In this document: positions 61,341-64,000 of the stretch, in pieces | Position numbering within the stretch: the first letter of the stretch is position 1 | How the letters are laid out: the number at the start of each line of letters is the position of its first letter | NCBI RefSeq assembly: GCF_003369915.1 | Contig: NC_046675.1 | Span: forward strand, 23,002,001-23,066,000 | Origin: Drosophila miranda | Lineage: Eukaryota > Arthropoda > Insecta > Diptera > Drosophilidae | Direction of reading: 5' to 3' | Length of the DNA: 64,000 nucleotides | Notes under the pieces: generated by a model | Seen by the model: the letters and a program-made list of their open reading frames with translations, nothing else | Told to the model about the DNA's origin: nothing | Database searches by the model: none | Position numbers and translations under genes: made by a program

Positions 61341-64000
61341 CTGCAAACAAAGTTGGAGAGAAATTCGTTTTTAACTATTTTCCAATTTCAAATTTATTTC
61401 AATTTTCCGAAAGAGTTTTTCTCGTTGGTCTCTCTTTCTCTCTTTCGCCTGAGAAATGTCAGCACGCACAAGTTTGAATCTTTTGTCTCTCGTTTTCGAT
61501 TCAGTTTGGATTGGATTTTGGCTCGGAAAGTCTCTCAGTTCGAAAATAAACAGACTGTGTGCCACTTTAGAGCAGTGCAAAGTTTGTAAAATATATACAT
61601 ATATAGTATATCTAATAAAATACCAGACAATCTCACAAGATCAATCTCACTAAAAATAAGTTGATTTTTTTGGTTCAGTTTTTTGTTTCAAATACATAAA
61701 AAATGTCACACTTGGATGTATGAGAACTGGCATAAAGCTATCTTCTAGATATCTATTTTTCTGTATCTGTGAGTGAGAGTATCTGTGTATGAGGTGCAGC
61801 TAAAATTAATTTTATTTTTAAATGTCCTTGAGTTTAATTTGTTCTTTTTTTTTGTCTGGCTTTCGTCTGAATTGACTTGCTTTAAAAAAGTTTTAGTTGA
61901 AAAATGTTCAACAAATATTGGAAATTCTTCAGCATTTTCCACTTAAAGTTTTTCTTTGTTAGGGTTTCACTGCACACAAAACTCTGCGAATAATTTCAAC
62001 ACTTTTCGGTATCAAATGTCATTGAGGGTCGTGGCCTCTTATGTAATCGTTGAGGTTTTTGAATTTTAAATTCTGTTTTATTCATAATTCGCTCATAATT
62101 CCATCATTTGTCAACAGAAATGAGTTTTATTCACTTTAAGTCGGTGATAATTGCACTTGAGTGTGTTTTAATCAATTTGAATTGATTTCATTTGATTCGA
62201 ATTGATATTTATTATTTACTTGTATTTATTAAGAATTCTTTTCTTTTTGGTTGGATTTTCAGTTGGCTTACAATTTAAAATTACTCCTAAAAAATAGCGA
62301 TCTATCCTCAACGAAGAATTTTTTCAAACTGCAAACCCCAAGAAAATTCGCCTCACCAATTTTACTCGTTTCAGACTTTTGCCATTTCGTTCCGGCCCCA
62401 AAAAGCACTGCGCATTCCTTTACGGCGTAGGTTGCTCTACATGTGTGTCCGTGTGTGTGTTCTGTATCTGTATCTGTGGAAAAGCTTCGAATGATCAGTT
62501 ATGGGAAAAGCTTTCTGATAGATAGTGTGGTGGCTGCCACCGCGCCCACTCATTGTTTTTCGAAGGCCCAAAATCGAAATTTCTGACGCTGGCGATGATC
62601 GTAAAATGAAAGCCAACCAAATTAGCCCACATATAATCCCATGTTTCTTAAACAATATCTACACAATTTATTGTCGTTTCTCATATATTTTCTATACATA
62701 TTTTTTATCATGTTAACTTTCTCATTTTTTCCATTTTGTTGCACTTCCTGAATGGTCAAAGGAAGTGCGTCAATTGTGGTATTGAATTGATCACTGAACT
62801 CTGCACTTTTTATAATACAAAAATTTAGCAAATTATCTAAAAACATAATTTGCCATTTTCATTCCGAAATTCCTATTGGCTTCCCCTCTTGAAAGTTCTT
62901 TTATTTTTGTGTTTTTGTGGAATGCACATTCAGTTTATTTGCTATTTTCTCTTCTGGTTATTTTTTCCATTAGCTCGAAGTTAGTTTCCCGGTAATGGAA
63001 AAGCCATTTTCACCCACATGCCTTCGACGAATAAATAAACAATTCTCTAAGAAACAAAAGCACCTTGAATAAATGAATCTTTGATGATAGTCCCATTTTG
63101 ATAAAATCTAATTGGATTATAAAATAAAAATGCACGAAAAATTATTATTTGAACAATTTCTTCATAGAAAATAATATACATTTCAAATCATTGACCAAAG
63201 AAGATTAATTTGTGGTTTTTCTAATAATACGTAGGTATATAGTGGCAGTTAAGAGACTCTTTAAACTATATATATGGATATTTCGGATGCCCTCAATATC
63301 CATTCTCCGATCCGCACATCAGTATCGCCTTATTCCAAATACTGTTCTTTGCAAACTCCTGCCCATAATCCCGATACCCTCTCTCAAAGAGTATAAAAGC
63401 CTTCCCACGTGCTGCAATACAATATTTTCCAAATATCCGAATTCCTCTAAAATTGTTTATACAAAGACGAGAAAAGATTCCCCAACCAGCTACGATTACA
63501 ACAAGCAGGGTTGAAGGGCAAACCGTTTCCGCCTTGGGTGGGAGTACATATGTTCCTATTTTTAGAGTATATTTCCATTGAGATCGATTTGACCTTTCCA
63601 TCTTTGGATCATGTGGATCGGCTATACAGAGGTTCCTGGTGGGTGTCCATCTCGAACCAAAGCATTCAAGGCCGAATGCATTTGCATTCAAATGTTCTTT
63701 TGACTTTGTTTATCGAATAAGAATTTGTATTGAGAATTCGTTACCCTTAAACAAACTTTCATTTAAACTTGAACTTGACTTTGAGTACAATACGATTGCA
63801 GTTTCTTGAACCAATCAAAAAAAGAACTGCAAGAAATAAATAAAAAGAGAAACAATTAACACTATTGAGGAATTGGGAAATACCTGGCAAAGGTTTTTCC
63901 GATTTCGCCAATCATTGAGTTCACTTTTACTTTTCTGGCACACTTTTTTGGCTAATTACTCGGCCGAGTTGTCCAACTTTTAGTTGCACTATTTTTAATT
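61341..64000. other. 5' flank or first intron of Mf, non-coding
   Basis: AT-rich sequence with no supported coding exon. A TATAAAAG at about 63396 on the plus strand is a TATA-box match with no recognised transcript. The upstream untranslated exon of Mf lies either in this stretch or beyond the window end. Confidence 0.45.

Noticed and set aside
1..64000. tRNA or rRNA genes
   Set aside because: No cloverleaf B-box (GGTTCGAAT-type) with matching A-box and no rRNA core sequence was noticed on either strand; a covariance-model scan was not possible.

Overview
The window is fly DNA, most likely from the Drosophila obscura group (D. pseudoobscura and relatives). It is AT-rich and intron-containing, and carries two recognisable Drosophila genes: muscle/general glycogen synthase (GlyS) and the thick-filament protein myofilin (Mf). 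An interspersed repeat with a TATACCCGATACT end, which I associate from memory with obscura-group genomes, occurs at least four times. No rRNA, tRNA, CRISPR array or prokaryotic feature was seen.

Layout. 1-11.4 kb is non-coding DNA with microsatellites, GC-rich islands and one old repeat fragment. 11.4-12.4 kb is a nest of two mobile-element remnants: a copy of the TATACCC repeat abutting a retroelement-like open frame broken by one stop. 12.6-20.2 kb holds three related genes for secreted, cysteine-rich, mucin-like proteins. Gene A (minus) and gene B (plus) are divergent, with 232 bp between their start codons. Gene C (plus) has a 1.1 kb intron containing a 210 bp MITE-like inverted repeat and a small unexplained ORF. 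21.1-24.0 kb is GlyS on the minus strand, five coding exons giving a predicted 710 aa. 24-53 kb is about 29 kb without a convincing large gene; it holds repeat fragments, a possible promoter/exon block near 31.2 kb and a candidate two-exon small secreted protein at 49.2-49.7 kb. 53-61.3 kb is Mf on the minus strand, with phase-compatible constitutive exons, an in-frame 123-codon cassette exon, an alternative first coding exon and an unresolved 3' terminal exon. 61.3-64 kb is the 5' flank or intron of Mf.

How the genes relate. GlyS makes glycogen in the cytoplasm, and Mf is a structural component of muscle thick filaments. The A/B/C cluster appears to come from local duplication: A and B share the same C-terminal cysteine modules and exon junction, and C shares the CC(F/S/L)V...C core. 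Within A and B the low-complexity mucin parts keep expanding by tandem duplication (48 bp and 174 bp units).

All exon boundaries were worked out by hand from GT/AG signals and reading-frame phase. No database search was possible.
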